A DNA stretch of 64,000 nt from Rhodococcus antarcticus (GTDB taxonomy: Bacteria; Actinomycetota; Actinomycetes; Mycobacteriales; Mycobacteriaceae), in assembly GCF_026153295.1 (NCBI RefSeq), contig NZ_CP110615.1, positions 2,170,001 through 2,234,000 of the forward strand, given 5' to 3'. Shown here in pieces: positions 41,278 through 50,133 of this stretch. A program made the position numbers and the translations under genes. The number at the start of each line of letters is the position of its first letter. Position 1 is the first letter of the stretch. The notes under the pieces were generated by a model. The model saw nothing but the letters and a program-made list of their open reading frames with translations. It made no database searches and was not told where the DNA came from.

Positions 41278-41352
41278 GTGTCTCGCCACAATGCGGCTCT
41301 GACCTCGGTAGCCCGGCTCCGCCTGGCCCGGATGGTCGTCGACGATCCCTGA
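41278..41352 (+). pseudogene. 5' end of an IS481-type transposase
   Basis: Twenty-four codons from GTG 41278 read SRHNAALTSVARLRLARMVV before a stop, matching the N-terminus of IS481-family transposases. The GC-rich sequence at 41217-41250 just upstream may be its left terminal repeat. Nothing of the catalytic core remains. Confidence 0.5.
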
Positions 41353-41651
41353 CCGGAAACGGGCCGATGGCGCCCAGGGCCTGAGAGATATCGAGAGCCT
41401 GCGTGCGTGGTGAGGCCTGCCGACTTCGAGCAGCCCGCGACGCTCACAGGCCCGAGCAGCGGGGCCCTCGGTGGGGGTCGCGCTGCTCGCCGGCGTCGGC
41501 ATGTCGGCTCGACGGTTGGTAGGTGGGTGCTCTCAACCGGGTCTGCCGGCGGCGTTGTGGTCGCCAGCGGTGATGTCCACACCGTTCGCGCGGGCTATCG
41601 GTACGACATGATTACCACCGGGTTCGACTAACGACACGGAAGGCTGCGGCT

Positions 41652-42326
41652 GTGGAAGGTGTGGAGCAGTACCAGCCCCGGACGGGGGCGTTGCTGGGGC
41701 GCGGGCCTCTCGTGGTGGGTCGGATGGTGTTCGCGCTGCTCGGCTTCAGTGCGCTGGTCACCGAGGTCGCCACCCTGGTGGCTCGTGGTCGGTTCGTGCC
41801 CGCCAACTTCTTCAGCTACTTCACCGTCGAGTCGAACGTGATGGCCGTGGTCAGCCTCGTGGTGGGCAGCATCGCCGCTGCGACCGGCTTCACCAGCCGA
41901 CGCCTCGATGTCGCCCGGGGTGCGGTCGCGCTGTACATGACGACGGTCGTGCTCGTCTTCGTGACACTGCTCTCCAACCGGCCCGCCGACGAGCTGACGG
42001 CTGTGCCGTGGGACAACACGGTGCTGCACTACATCATGCCGGTCGTCGTCCTGGCCGACTGGCTGCTGAGCGGGCGCGCTGCCGCCGTCGGCTACCGCCT
42101 GGCGTTGTTGTGGCTCGCGGTGCCCTTGGCGTACGCGCTGTACACCCTGGTCCGTGGTCCGCTCGCAGGCTTCTACCCGTACCCGTTCATGGACCCGGCT
42201 CTGCACGGTTATCCCACCGTCCTGCTCACCTGTCTCGTCCTGGGGGTCGTCCTCGCCGTGCTCGCCATCGTGGTCGCCGCGGGCCCGCGCTGGGTTCGAC
42301 CTGCACGCCCGGGCCTGCCCGGCTGA
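41652..42326 (+). CDS. Pr6Pr-family six-helix membrane protein
   Basis: A 224-residue integral membrane protein with six helices (about 24-44, 53-75, 90-110, 128-145, 152-170, 190-212). NFFSYFTVESNVMAVVSLVV after the second helix and PWDNTVLHYIMPVVVLADWL (the conserved HYI/MP block) are features of the Pr6Pr/FAR-17a/AIG1-like group. Related eukaryotic proteins are fatty-acid ester hydrolases, and the His/Thr dyad (Thr in FTVESN, His in VLHYIMP) can be seen. The bacterial role is unknown. GTG 41652 start. Confidence 0.8.
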   Translation: MEGVEQYQPRTGALLGRGPLVVGRMVFALLGFSALVTEVATLVARGRFVPANFFSYFTVESNVMAVVSLVVGSIAAATGFTSRRLDVARGAVALYMTTVVLVFVTLLSNRPADELTAVPWDNTVLHYIMPVVVLADWLLSGRAAAVGYRLALLWLAVPLAYALYTLVRGPLAGFYPYPFMDPALHGYPTVLLTCLVLGVVLAVLAIVVAAGPRWVRPARPGLPG

Positions 42327-42508
42327 GGGGTTGTCAGGTTGTGGTTCCCCGCCCCACGTTCGGGGTGTGGGGAAGCCGGGGGGGTGCAGGAGCGGACGTC
42401 CTCGGCAAGCGATCAGGACGGCCATGCTCCGGCGTCGCGGTGACCGACCGTCGCCCGGCAGACCTGTCTGCTTCTGCTACGGGGTGGTGGTTGGGGTGAG
42501 GGCAGCGC

Positions 42509-43855
42509 TCACCAGCCCGGCGTACTGGGGATGGCTCCGGATCGGACGGCGTCGACGAGCTGCTGGTGATCGACGGCGGTCTGGTCGGCGTAGGCGACCG
42601 CGAAGTGACCGAGGGCCTCGTCGAACTTTCGGCCCTTGCCGATGTAGGCGTTGATGGCGATCGGGTCCCCGCTGCGCGCGTGGGATCGGGCCAGGGCGCC
42701 GCCGCAGGCGGTGGCGAACTCAGCGAGTCGGGGGGCGAGGATCTCGGCGTCGGCGATGACCTTCATGTCGCGGAACTGCCGGACGTAGAAGTCGTGACCC
42801 AGGGCGGTGGTCCAGCCGACGAAGATGTCGGTGGCGCTCTGGATGAGCCGCTGCCCGGTCACCACCCGCTGGCCGTGGTTGGGGTGCAGGCTGGCGCCGC
42901 AGAACGGTTCGTACACCGACGGTCCGGCCTGCTTGATCTGCAGGAACAGCGGGTCGTTGTCGTGGCGGCCGTTGAGCAGGATCAGGTACACCCGCATCCC
43001 GACGCTGCCGACACCGACGATGTGCTGGACGCCGTCCACCGCGGTGAAGCGGTCCAGCAGGTGCCGACGGTCCTCATCCAACGAGTCTCGGTACGCGCGG
43101 TAGACCGACTCGGCGGCGAAGTGCTCCAGGTGGGTGCGGATCGGTGGTTCGTCAGTGATCCGCCACTCCCCGTCGACGCGCTCGGTGAGTTTCTTGGCCG
43201 CTCCGGCGCTGGTCTTCTTCGTCGCCGTCCTCGCGATCAGAGAGCTCGCGCGCTTCTGGTCCGCGGTGTTGAACGCGCCGATGAGGTTGTCGACGGTGAT
43301 CTTGTCGTACCAGATATCGAGCTGCTTGGCGGTGCTGTACCCGGCCATCCGCATCCGGTAGGAGCCCAGACACGCCGCGACCGCCCTGTCCGCCACAGCC
43401 TGCTTGAGGCCGGCGTCCCTGGCCAGGACTGCGATGCTGGCGACCAGTCGGGACACGTCCCACTCGAACGGCCCCGGCAGGGTCTCGTCGAAGTCCCGCA
43501 GATCGAAGGAGAGGTTGCGCTCCGGGGTGGCCCACAGCCCAAAGTTCAGGATGTGCGCGTCCCCGCAGAGCTGGACGGTGAGCCCGGTATCCGGCCGCGA
43601 ACCCAGGTCGGCTGCAGCGACAGCCGCGGCACCCCGGTAGTACGTCCAGGGGGAAGCGGACATCCGACCGTGGCGGATCGGGAGCAGATCCTGCTGCCGA
43701 ATGTTCTCCTGGGCCAACACGGTTTCCAGGGCGTCGTGGCCCCGGGTCCGCGGATCCCACGCGCCGAGGTCGGCAGGCCGCTGGTGATCTCGAGCGGCCA
43801 CGCCCTTCGCCACCCGCTCCTGCGCTGTGAGGCTGAGCGTCACCGGGACGTCCAC
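42509..43855 (-). CDS. DUF2252 family protein (kinase-like fold)
   Basis: A 448-residue cytoplasmic protein of the DUF2252 family, common in actinobacteria. Family blocks are PIRHGRMSASPWTYYRGAAA, VQLCGDAHILNFGLWATPER, LSFDLRDFDETLPGPFEWDV, GVGSVGMRVYLILLNGRHDN and FYVRQFRDMKV. The GDAHxxNFG segment resembles the catalytic loop of aminoglycoside-kinase-like proteins, so a phosphotransfer role is plausible but unproven. Length is as usual. GTG 43855 begins with a short hydrophobic stretch. No operon partners. Confidence 0.87.
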   Translation of the reverse strand: MDVPVTLSLTAQERVAKGVAARDHQRPADLGAWDPRTRGHDALETVLAQENIRQQDLLPIRHGRMSASPWTYYRGAAAVAAADLGSRPDTGLTVQLCGDAHILNFGLWATPERNLSFDLRDFDETLPGPFEWDVSRLVASIAVLARDAGLKQAVADRAVAACLGSYRMRMAGYSTAKQLDIWYDKITVDNLIGAFNTADQKRASSLIARTATKKTSAGAAKKLTERVDGEWRITDEPPIRTHLEHFAAESVYRAYRDSLDEDRRHLLDRFTAVDGVQHIVGVGSVGMRVYLILLNGRHDNDPLFLQIKQAGPSVYEPFCGASLHPNHGQRVVTGQRLIQSATDIFVGWTTALGHDFYVRQFRDMKVIADAEILAPRLAEFATACGGALARSHARSGDPIAINAYIGKGRKFDEALGHFAVAYADQTAVDHQQLVDAVRSGAIPSTPGW

Positions 43856-44548
43856 GTGGTGGTGCGGCTCGTGTCCCTCATCTGTGTGGTCCGTTCTTCG
43901 ATGGCGACACCGACGCCATCAGAGCAGGGTCGCAGAACGGCTCGGGACGACGAGTGATCTCAGGCGTTGTCTACCCGATGGGCGTCGCCAGAACCACAGT
44001 TGTCGAACAATCTCCCCGAGTGCGACGAGACCGCCACGCCCCGGAAGGAGTCCCACCACGTCGGTCCACGATGCCGATCACACGTCGGTGGGTGTACGTC
44101 CCGTAAGCCGAACCCGCTCCCGGGATCGCGGCAGCGAAACGGGGGTGTTGGTGCCGCCGCGTCCCGTAGGCCTCGTCCGGAGAGCGTTTCGGTGGAGGGG
44201 CGTCGTACGGCGCCGACCGTCGTCCTACGTCCAGGGAACCGAGACACCCTCCGAGCGGGTCCGGCATCACGTCCGCGCAGGGTCGTCCGCCGCGCAAACC
44301 GGCCTGCAAGGGGGCGTGTCGACGGTGGTCATGACGCCGAGCTGCGCGACGCTTCCAAGCAGGAGAACGATCGGCCACGCCCGGCTCAGCACTTCCAGGA
44401 ATGATCCGCCGGGCCGTCGTCAAGGGGCAACCCTGGGGGCCCTGGCTACACCACGCGTCCGCTTGTCGCTTCAGAACTGCGATGACATGCGACAGCGCAA
44501 TCCTGTGTGGACAGACTAATCCTTCCGCATCACTGCAGCTCAAGAGGG
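43856..44548. other. Gap next to tRNA-Val with no supportable gene
   Basis: 693 bp. Frames longer than 90 codons exist on both strands, but none has protein-like composition, a ribosome-binding site or a motif. This is the inner edge of the suspected island beside the tRNA, where an integrase gene would normally be found; I see no trace of one. Confidence 0.5.
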
Positions 44549-44620
44549 TGGGCGCGGCAGGTCTCGAACCTGCGACCGCCTGTGTGTAAGACAGGTGCTC
44601 TACCGCTGAGCTACGCGCCC
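44549..44620 (-). tRNA. tRNA-Val (anticodon UAC)
   Basis: A complete cloverleaf on the minus strand: acceptor GGGCGCG with CGCGCCC, D-arm GCTC...GAGC, anticodon stem CCTGT/ACAGG around a CTTACAC loop giving anticodon TAC, and T-arm GCAGG TTCGAGA CCTGC. The discriminator is A and CCA is not encoded. Its 3' half is the likely target of the island on its left. Confidence 0.93.
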
Positions 44621-44710
44621 GAGTGCGGTCCCGCGGGATCGTCCCGGGACACGGTGCGGTCGACGGGACCGTCCCCGGGAACCGCTGCGGTCCCGCGGGA
44701 CGGCGTCGGC

Positions 44711-45175
44711 TCAGGCGACCAGCCTGCCGAGCGCGGCGTCCCAGGCGGACTGGTCGCGGGGCTCGCCGGGGCCGTTCATCTCGGCGAACCGGATGGTGCC
44801 CTCCTTGTCGACCACGAAGGTGCCGCGGTTGGCGAAGCCGGTGGTCTCGTTGAACACCCCGTACGCCTGTGCGACGGCACCGTGCGGCCAGAAGTCGGCC
44901 AGCAGCGGGAAGGTGTAGCCCTGCTCGGCGGCCCACACCTTGTGGGTGGGCGAGGCGCAGACCGAGATCGCGAGTATCGCGGTGTCGTCGTTCTGGAACT
45001 TGGGCAGCTCGTCGCGCACCTGGCAGAGCTCTCCCTGGCAGGTGCCGGTGAAGGCCAGCGGGTAGAACACGACCAGGACGTTCTTCTCGCCCCGGAAGTC
45101 CGAGAGGGAGACCTCCTGGTTGTTCTGGTCCTTGAGCGTGAAGTCCGGTGCGACGGCGCCGACGTCGAGCGGCAT
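44711..45175 (-). CDS. ahpE: Peroxiredoxin AhpE
   Basis: A 154-residue thioredoxin-fold peroxidase of the AhpE class, reducing hydroperoxides and peroxynitrite in the cytoplasm. [20 protein letters not shown] holds the peroxidatic cysteine (46) with its Thr, and Cys51 follows. The catalytic Arg is in the C-terminal [16 protein letters not shown] region or nearby. ATG 45175 is preceded by GGAGGAG; the open frame upstream is not used. In M. tuberculosis the orthologue Rv2238c holds the same place before the DUF3052 gene. Confidence 0.9.
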   Translation of the reverse strand: MPLDVGAVAPDFTLKDQNNQEVSLSDFRGEKNVLVVFYPLAFTGTCQGELCQVRDELPKFQNDDTAILAISVCASPTHKVWAAEQGYTFPLLADFWPHGAVAQAYGVFNETTGFANRGTFVVDKEGTIRFAEMNGPGEPRDQSAWDAALGRLVA

Positions 45176-45269
45176 GGGTGCTCCTCCTGTGTCGCCACGG
45201 GGCGAGGTGCGCCCGGGCGGGTGCAGAGTACCGAGCGGGACCGACACCGCCGGTCGGCCGGCCGGAGCC

Positions 45270-45719
45270 TCAGCGCTTGGCTCGGGCCTTCGGCTGCACG
45301 AGGCGGTTGGCCGCCCAGTCACCCAGGTTCATCGTCAGCGTCTGGGTGAGGCCCGCCGTGGGCGCGGCCTCGGCGATCTCGCTGGGCTCGACGTGGCCGG
45401 GCTGTCCCGTCTTCGGGCTCAGCACCCACACCGACCCGTCGTCGGCCAGCGGACTGATCGCGTCCACGAGGGCATCGACCAGGTCGCCGTCCCCGTCCCG
45501 CCACCACAGCAGCACCACGTCGACGACGTCGTCGGAACCCTCGTCGACCATCTCGCCACCGCACTGCTGCTCCACGGTGGCACGGAGGTCGTCGTCCACG
45601 TCCTCGTCCCAGCCGAGCTCCTGCACCACCATCCCGTGCGTGATGCCCAGCTTCTCGGCGTCGTTCCGGGAATCCCCCGCGGCGACCACGGTGTGGTCCT
45701 CCTCTGCGTCGTCGTTCAC
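45270..45719 (-). CDS. DUF3052 family protein
   Basis: A 149-residue acidic cytoplasmic protein conserved across actinobacteria. [20 protein letters not shown] and [20 protein letters not shown] are the family blocks, with a C-terminal [21 protein letters not shown] role is not established. Several relatives lie beside aceE as here. GTG 45719 is chosen as the N-terminus of the family; the frame continues to 45797 without protein-like sequence. It is divergent from aceE, with about 270 bp between starts that should hold both promoters. Confidence 0.85.
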   Translation of the reverse strand: MNDDAEEDHTVVAAGDSRNDAEKLGITHGMVVQELGWDEDVDDDLRATVEQQCGGEMVDEGSDDVVDVVLLWWRDGDGDLVDALVDAISPLADDGSVWVLSPKTGQPGHVEPSEIAEAAPTAGLTQTLTMNLGDWAANRLVQPKARAKR

Positions 45720-45992
45720 GGTGTCGGGCCCGTCGAAGATGGCCCGGTGTGCTGTCGGTCTCCCCGAGAGCGAACAGGCTGCGAGCGACCTGCGCAAGCC
45801 AGCCCCTCTGCCGGGCGCGCCGCGCGCACCTGTCGCTACCCGTCGGTAGACCTCCGGCTCACCCAGACCGACGTCGGTGAGGCACGATCATCGCGTACGT
45901 CCGGGCCTCCTGCGGTCGGGCGTCCGGCACCGGAGTGCTCCACCCCCGAAACCCTGGGGACCGGGGCGTTCCCCACCAGTGAGGAGCACACG

Positions 45993-48755
45993 TTGGCTGA
46001 TCAGCCGACCGCCGGCAGCACCCCCCGCGTCCGGGTCATCCGGGAGGGCGTCGCCTCGTACCTGCCGGACATCGACCCGCAGGAGACCAGCGAGTGGCTG
46101 GAGTCCTTCGACGCCGCGCTGGAGCACGCCGGACCCCAGCGTGCGCGCTACCTCATGCTGCGCCTGCTCGAGCGCGCCGGGGAGAAGCGAGTGGCCATCC
46201 CCGCGCTGACCTCGACCGACTACGTCAACACCATCCCCACCGAGAACGAGCCGTGGTTCCCCGGCGACGAGGACGTCGAGCGCCGCTACCGCGCGTGGAT
46301 CCGCTGGAACGCCGCGGTCATGGTGCACCGTGCCCAGCGCCCCGGGGTCGGCGTCGGTGGCCACATCTCCACGTACGCCTCCTCGGCCGCGCTGTACGAG
46401 GTGGGCTTCAACCACTTCTTCCGCGCCAAGGGCCACGCCGGTGGCGGCGACCAGATCTACATCCAGGGTCACGCCTCCCCCGGAATCTACGCGCGCGCGT
46501 TCCTCGAGGGCCGTCTCTCCGCCGAGCAGCTCGACGGCTTCCGCCAGGAGCACAGCCACGCGGGCGACGCGGGCGGTCTCCCGTCCTACCCGCACCCGCG
46601 GCTGCTGCCCGAGTTCTGGGAGTTCCCCACCGTCTCGATGGGGCTGGGTCCGATGAACGCGATCTACCAGGCTCGGTTCAACCGCTACCTGCACGACCGG
46701 GGCATCAAGGACACCTCCGACCAGAACGTGTGGGCGTTCCTGGGCGACGGCGAGATGGACGAGCCGGAGAGCCGCGGGCTGGTGCACGTCGCGGCCACCG
46801 AGGGCCTCGACAACCTCAACTTCGTCATCAACTGCAACCTGCAGCGCCTGGACGGTCCCGTCCGCGGGAACGGCAAGATCATCCAGGAGCTGGAGAGCTT
46901 CTTCCGCGGCGCCGGGTGGAACGTCATCAAGGTCGTCTGGGGTCGGGAGTGGGACGCGCTGCTGCACGGCGACCGCGACGGCGCCCTGGTCAACCTGATG
47001 AACACCACCCCGGACGGGGACTACCAGACCTACAAGGCCAACGACGGCTCCTACGTCCGCGAGCACTTCTTCGGCCGCGACCCGCGGACCAAGGAGCTCG
47101 TCAACCGGATGACCGACGACGAGATCTGGAACCTCAAGCGAGGTGGGCACGACTACCGCAAGGTGCACGCCGCCTACGCCGCGGCCACCGCCCACAAGGG
47201 GCAGCCCACGGTCATCCTGGCCAAGACCATCAAGGGCTACGGGTTGGGCACGCACTTCGAGGGCCGCAACGCCACGCACCAGATGAAGAAGCTCACGATC
47301 GACGACCTCAAGCTGCTGCGCGACCGCCAGCACATCCCCATCTCCGACGAGGTGCTCGACCGTGACCCGTACCTGCCGCCGTACTACCACCCGGGCCAGG
47401 ACGACCCGGCGATCCAGTACATGCAGGAGCGGCGCCGCATCCTCGGGGGCTACGTGCCCAGCCGCACCCTGGTCGCCAAACCGCTGGCCCAACCGGCCGA
47501 CAAGACCTACGACGTGGTCAAGCGCGGCTCGGGCAAGCAGGAGGTGGCCACGACCATGGCCTTCGTCCGGCTGCTCAAGGAGCTGCTGCGCGACCCGGAG
47601 CTGGGCAAGCGGATCGTGCCGATCATCCCGGACGAGGCGCGGACCTTCGGGATGGACTCCATGTTTCCGACGCTGAAGATCTACAACCCGCACGGGCAGC
47701 TGTACACGTCGGTCGACGCCGAGCTGATGCTCGCCTACAAGGAGAGCGAGCAGGGCCAGATCCTGCACGAGGGCATCAACGAGGGTGGCTCCACGGCCTC
47801 CTTCACTGCCGTCGGCACCTCCTACGCCACCCACGGCGAACCGATGATCCCGATCTACATCTTCTACTCGATGTTCGGCTTCCAGCGGACCGGCGACGGT
47901 CTCTGGGCCGCGGCCGACCAGATGACCCGGGGGTTCGCCCTCGGCGCCACCGCCGGGCGCACGACGCTCACCGGTGAGGGCCTGCAGCACGCCGACGGGC
48001 ACTCGATGCTGCTCGCCGCGACCAACCCCGCGGTGGTGGCCTACGACCCGGCGTTCGGGTTCGAGATCGGCCACATCGTCAAGGACGGGCTGCGCCGGAT
48101 GTACGGCGAGAACGCCGAGAACATCTACTACTACCTGACGATCTACAACGAGCCCTACGTGCAGCCGGCCGAGCCCGAGGGCGTGGACACCGAGGGGATC
48201 GTCAAGGGGCTGTACAAGTTCAAGGTCGGCTCCGGCGAGGGTCCGCGCGCACAGGTGGTCAGCTCGGGCGTGGGCATGCAGTGGGCGCTCAAGGCCCAGG
48301 AGCTGCTGGCCACCGACTGGGGCGTGGTCGCGGACGTGTGGTCGGCGACGTCGTGGACCGAGCTGCGCCGTGACGGGGTGGCCGCCGAGCGTGAGGCCCT
48401 GCTGCACCCCGGGGACACCCCGCGCACGCCGTGGGTGACCACGGTGCTGGCCGACGCCCAGGGGCCCGTGGTCGCGGTCTCGGACTGGATGCGAGCCGTG
48501 CCGGACCTGATCCGCCAGTGGGTCCCGGGCGACTACGTCACCCTCGGCACGGACGGGTTCGGGTTCTCCGACACCCGCCCGGCCGCGCGCCGGGTGTTCA
48601 ACGTGGACGCCGAGTCCGTGGTGGTCGCCGTGCTCGCGGCGCTGGGCCGCTCCGGGGAGCTGGATCCGGGCAAGGCCGTCGAGGCTGCGCAGAAGTACCG
48701 CATCGACGACGTGCACGCCGCCGGGCCGTCCACCACGGACGCCGGCAACGCCTGA
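45993..48755 (+). CDS. aceE: Pyruvate dehydrogenase E1 component (homodimeric AceE)
   Basis: A 920-residue thiamine-diphosphate enzyme that decarboxylates pyruvate and passes the acetyl group to the E2 lipoyl domain. The ThDP-binding [12 protein letters not shown] and [16 protein letters not shown] blocks, the active-site RRGGHD-like region ([15 protein letters not shown]) and the C-terminal [14 protein letters not shown] are all present. Length is that of the family (about 890-930). TTG 45993 follows GAGGAGCACACG and gives the expected N-terminus; the frame upstream crosses the DUF3052 gene and is not coding. It supplies acetyl-CoA for the fab operon downstream. A palindromic repeat follows its stop. 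Confidence 0.95.
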   Translation: MADQPTAGSTPRVRVIREGVASYLPDIDPQETSEWLESFDAALEHAGPQRARYLMLRLLERAGEKRVAIPALTSTDYVNTIPTENEPWFPGDEDVERRYRAWIRWNAAVMVHRAQRPGVGVGGHISTYASSAALYEVGFNHFFRAKGHAGGGDQIYIQGHASPGIYARAFLEGRLSAEQLDGFRQEHSHAGDAGGLPSYPHPRLLPEFWEFPTVSMGLGPMNAIYQARFNRYLHDRGIKDTSDQNVWAFLGDGEMDEPESRGLVHVAATEGLDNLNFVINCNLQRLDGPVRGNGKIIQELESFFRGAGWNVIKVVWGREWDALLHGDRDGALVNLMNTTPDGDYQTYKANDGSYVREHFFGRDPRTKELVNRMTDDEIWNLKRGGHDYRKVHAAYAAATAHKGQPTVILAKTIKGYGLGTHFEGRNATHQMKKLTIDDLKLLRDRQHIPISDEVLDRDPYLPPYYHPGQDDPAIQYMQERRRILGGYVPSRTLVAKPLAQPADKTYDVVKRGSGKQEVATTMAFVRLLKELLRDPELGKRIVPIIPDEARTFGMDSMFPTLKIYNPHGQLYTSVDAELMLAYKESEQGQILHEGINEGGSTASFTAVGTSYATHGEPMIPIYIFYSMFGFQRTGDGLWAAADQMTRGFALGATAGRTTLTGEGLQHADGHSMLLAATNPAVVAYDPAFGFEIGHIVKDGLRRMYGENAENIYYYLTIYNEPYVQPAEPEGVDTEGIVKGLYKFKVGSGEGPRAQVVSSGVGMQWALKAQELLATDWGVVADVWSATSWTELRRDGVAAEREALLHPGDTPRTPWVTTVLADAQGPVVAVSDWMRAVPDLIRQWVPGDYVTLGTDGFGFSDTRPAARRVFNVDAESVVVAVLAALGRSGELDPGKAVEAAQKYRIDDVHAAGPSTTDAGNA

Positions 48756-48777
48756 ACGCTCCTGCCCCGGCCCCTGA

Positions 48778-48845
48778 ACCGCCAAGTGCGGGCTATTCGC
48801 GGTCATCCGCCCCGGAATGACCGCCAATAGCCCGCACTTGGCGGT
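48778..48845. repeat. Palindromic element, copy 1 (after aceE)
   Basis: A 68-bp imperfect palindrome. The outer arms are perfect over 20 bp (ACCGCCAAGTGCGGGCTATT at 48778-48797 and its complement at 48826-48845). An inner pair, CGGTCAT (48800-48806) and ATGACCG (48817-48823), flanks a 10-nt centre. It sits between the convergent aceE and bluB stops and is closely related to the element at 56502. Confidence 0.85.
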
Positions 48846-48870
48846 GGACGAGGAGAGCGGGGACCGGGGC

Positions 48871-49515
48871 TCAGGAGGGGCGGGGCGACCAGCGCTCGGC
48901 GTGCACGGCTTCGGCGAGCGGACGCCGCGCACGCCAGCCGAGCCGCTCCAGGTCCGGCACCGCCTGCACCGCGGCCACGCGGCCGACGCACAACCAGGCG
49001 ATCGGCCGCACGTGCTCCGGCAGGCGCACCAGCTCACCCAGCACGGGCTCGTCGTAGAAGCTGACCCACCCGACGCCCAGCCCCTCGGCGGTCGCGGCCA
49101 GCCACAGGTTCTGCACGGCCAGCACGGTGGAGAACACCCCCGTGTCCGCGACCGTCGCCCGGCCCAGCACGTGGTCCCCGCCGCGCGTCCGGTCGTGGGT
49201 CACGACGACTCCGAGCCCGCTCTCGGTGATGCCCTCCACCTTGATGGGAGCGAAGGTCGCCGCTCGGTCTGCCGGCAACGAGGCGCCGAACTCCACCCGC
49301 TTCTCCGCGACGTGGGAGGCGAAGCGCCGCAGCGTCTGCGGCGCACGCACCAGGATGAAGTCCCACGGCTGGGTCATGCCGACGCTGGGGGCGGCGTGCG
49401 CGGCGGCCAGCACCCGCTCCAGCACGTCCGGCTCGACCGGTTCGCCGGTGAACTCCGCCCGCACGTCACGGCGCGCCCGGACGACGTCGTAGAACGGCGT
49501 CGACGGTTCCGTCAC
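48871..49515 (-). CDS. bluB: 5,6-dimethylbenzimidazole synthase BluB
   Basis: A 214-residue flavin-fold enzyme of the nitroreductase superfamily that cleaves reduced FMN to make the lower ligand of cobalamin. RARRDVRAEFTGEPVEPDVL and AAHAAPSVGMTQPWDFILVR are the BluB-type FMN-binding blocks. The conserved Asp and the glycine-rich GLGVGWVSFYDE segment follow. It starts at GTG 49515, overlapping the stop of the preceding membrane-protein gene. It complements cobC and cobD at the left of the window. A general nitroreductase is the alternative. Confidence 0.82.
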   Translation of the reverse strand: MTEPSTPFYDVVRARRDVRAEFTGEPVEPDVLERVLAAAHAAPSVGMTQPWDFILVRAPQTLRRFASHVAEKRVEFGASLPADRAATFAPIKVEGITESGLGVVVTHDRTRGGDHVLGRATVADTGVFSTVLAVQNLWLAATAEGLGVGWVSFYDEPVLGELVRLPEHVRPIAWLCVGRVAAVQAVPDLERLGWRARRPLAEAVHAERWSPRPS

Positions 49516-49991
49516 AGCCGCACACCCGAGGTGACCCCGGCCGACTCCAGGTGAGTGAGGTGCCGACGCAGGGCAGGTGCGCTCGTGGCGTTGAGCAGCA
49601 GCGCCACCACCGCCAGAGGCGCGGCCACCAGGTAGGGCCCGCGGTCGTCGACCACCACCGAGACCGCGAACGCCAGCACGGCCACCACCTCCACCACGAC
49701 CAGGGCGACGAACGCCGAGCCCCGCACCTGCGCCAGCACCTCCTGCTGCGACTGGTCCACGACCATCGGCGCCGCCCGGCGGGGCGGCACCACCCGTGAG
49801 GCGACCAGGGCGGCCACCCCGAGGACGAGCCCGACGCCCAGGCCGACGAGGCCCGTGCCGGACTCCGGCAGGACCACCACCAGCAGCACGGCGGCGAGGG
49901 CCACGATCACCGCGGTGACGACCAGTGCGACCAGCCGCAGGGAGGCCACGAGCTGGACCGGGGTCGACGGCGCTGCCGCGGGGGTGCTCAC
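49512..49991 (-). CDS. Hypothetical four-helix membrane protein, coupled to bluB
   Basis: A 159-residue protein with four hydrophobic segments (about 18-40, 45-65, 85-108, 118-138) and a short cytoplasmic tail. No family is recognised. GTG 49991 begins where protein-like sequence starts, and the stop overlaps the bluB GTG by 4 bp, so the two form one transcript. A role in cobalamin or flavin handling would be inference from position only. It is divergent from the fasR-like gene with 142 bp between. Confidence 0.7.
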   Translation of the reverse strand: MSTPAAAPSTPVQLVASLRLVALVVTAVIVALAAVLLVVVLPESGTGLVGLGVGLVLGVAALVASRVVPPRRAAPMVVDQSQQEVLAQVRGSAFVALVVVEVVAVLAFAVSVVVDDRGPYLVAAPLAVVALLLNATSAPALRRHLTHLESAGVTSGVRL

Positions 49992-50133
49992 CGCGCCCAC
50001 AGTAGGGACCGGGCTCCGACGGTGGTCCCCGTGCTCCCCCTGCGGGACTCCGGCCGCGCCCACCGCAGGTCCCGGGCCCGGCCGCTCACCGCCGGAGGCC
50101 GGGCCCGGGCACGGCCCGGCGTACGTTCCCCGG

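Noticed and set aside
43856-44548. Open frames next to tRNA-Val as a possible integrase remnant
   Set aside because: None of the frames shows integrase motifs or protein-like composition on either strand.
44625-44700. Repeated GCGGTCCCGCGGGA between tRNA-Val and ahpE
   Set aside because: Two copies of a short self-complementary sequence; most simply the ahpE terminator region, so not reported as a separate element.
45888-49037. A 1049-codon open frame on the minus strand across aceE
   Set aside because: It is the antisense of aceE, kept open by high GC; aceE has all enzyme motifs and a ribosome-binding site, while the antisense has only low-complexity sequence.
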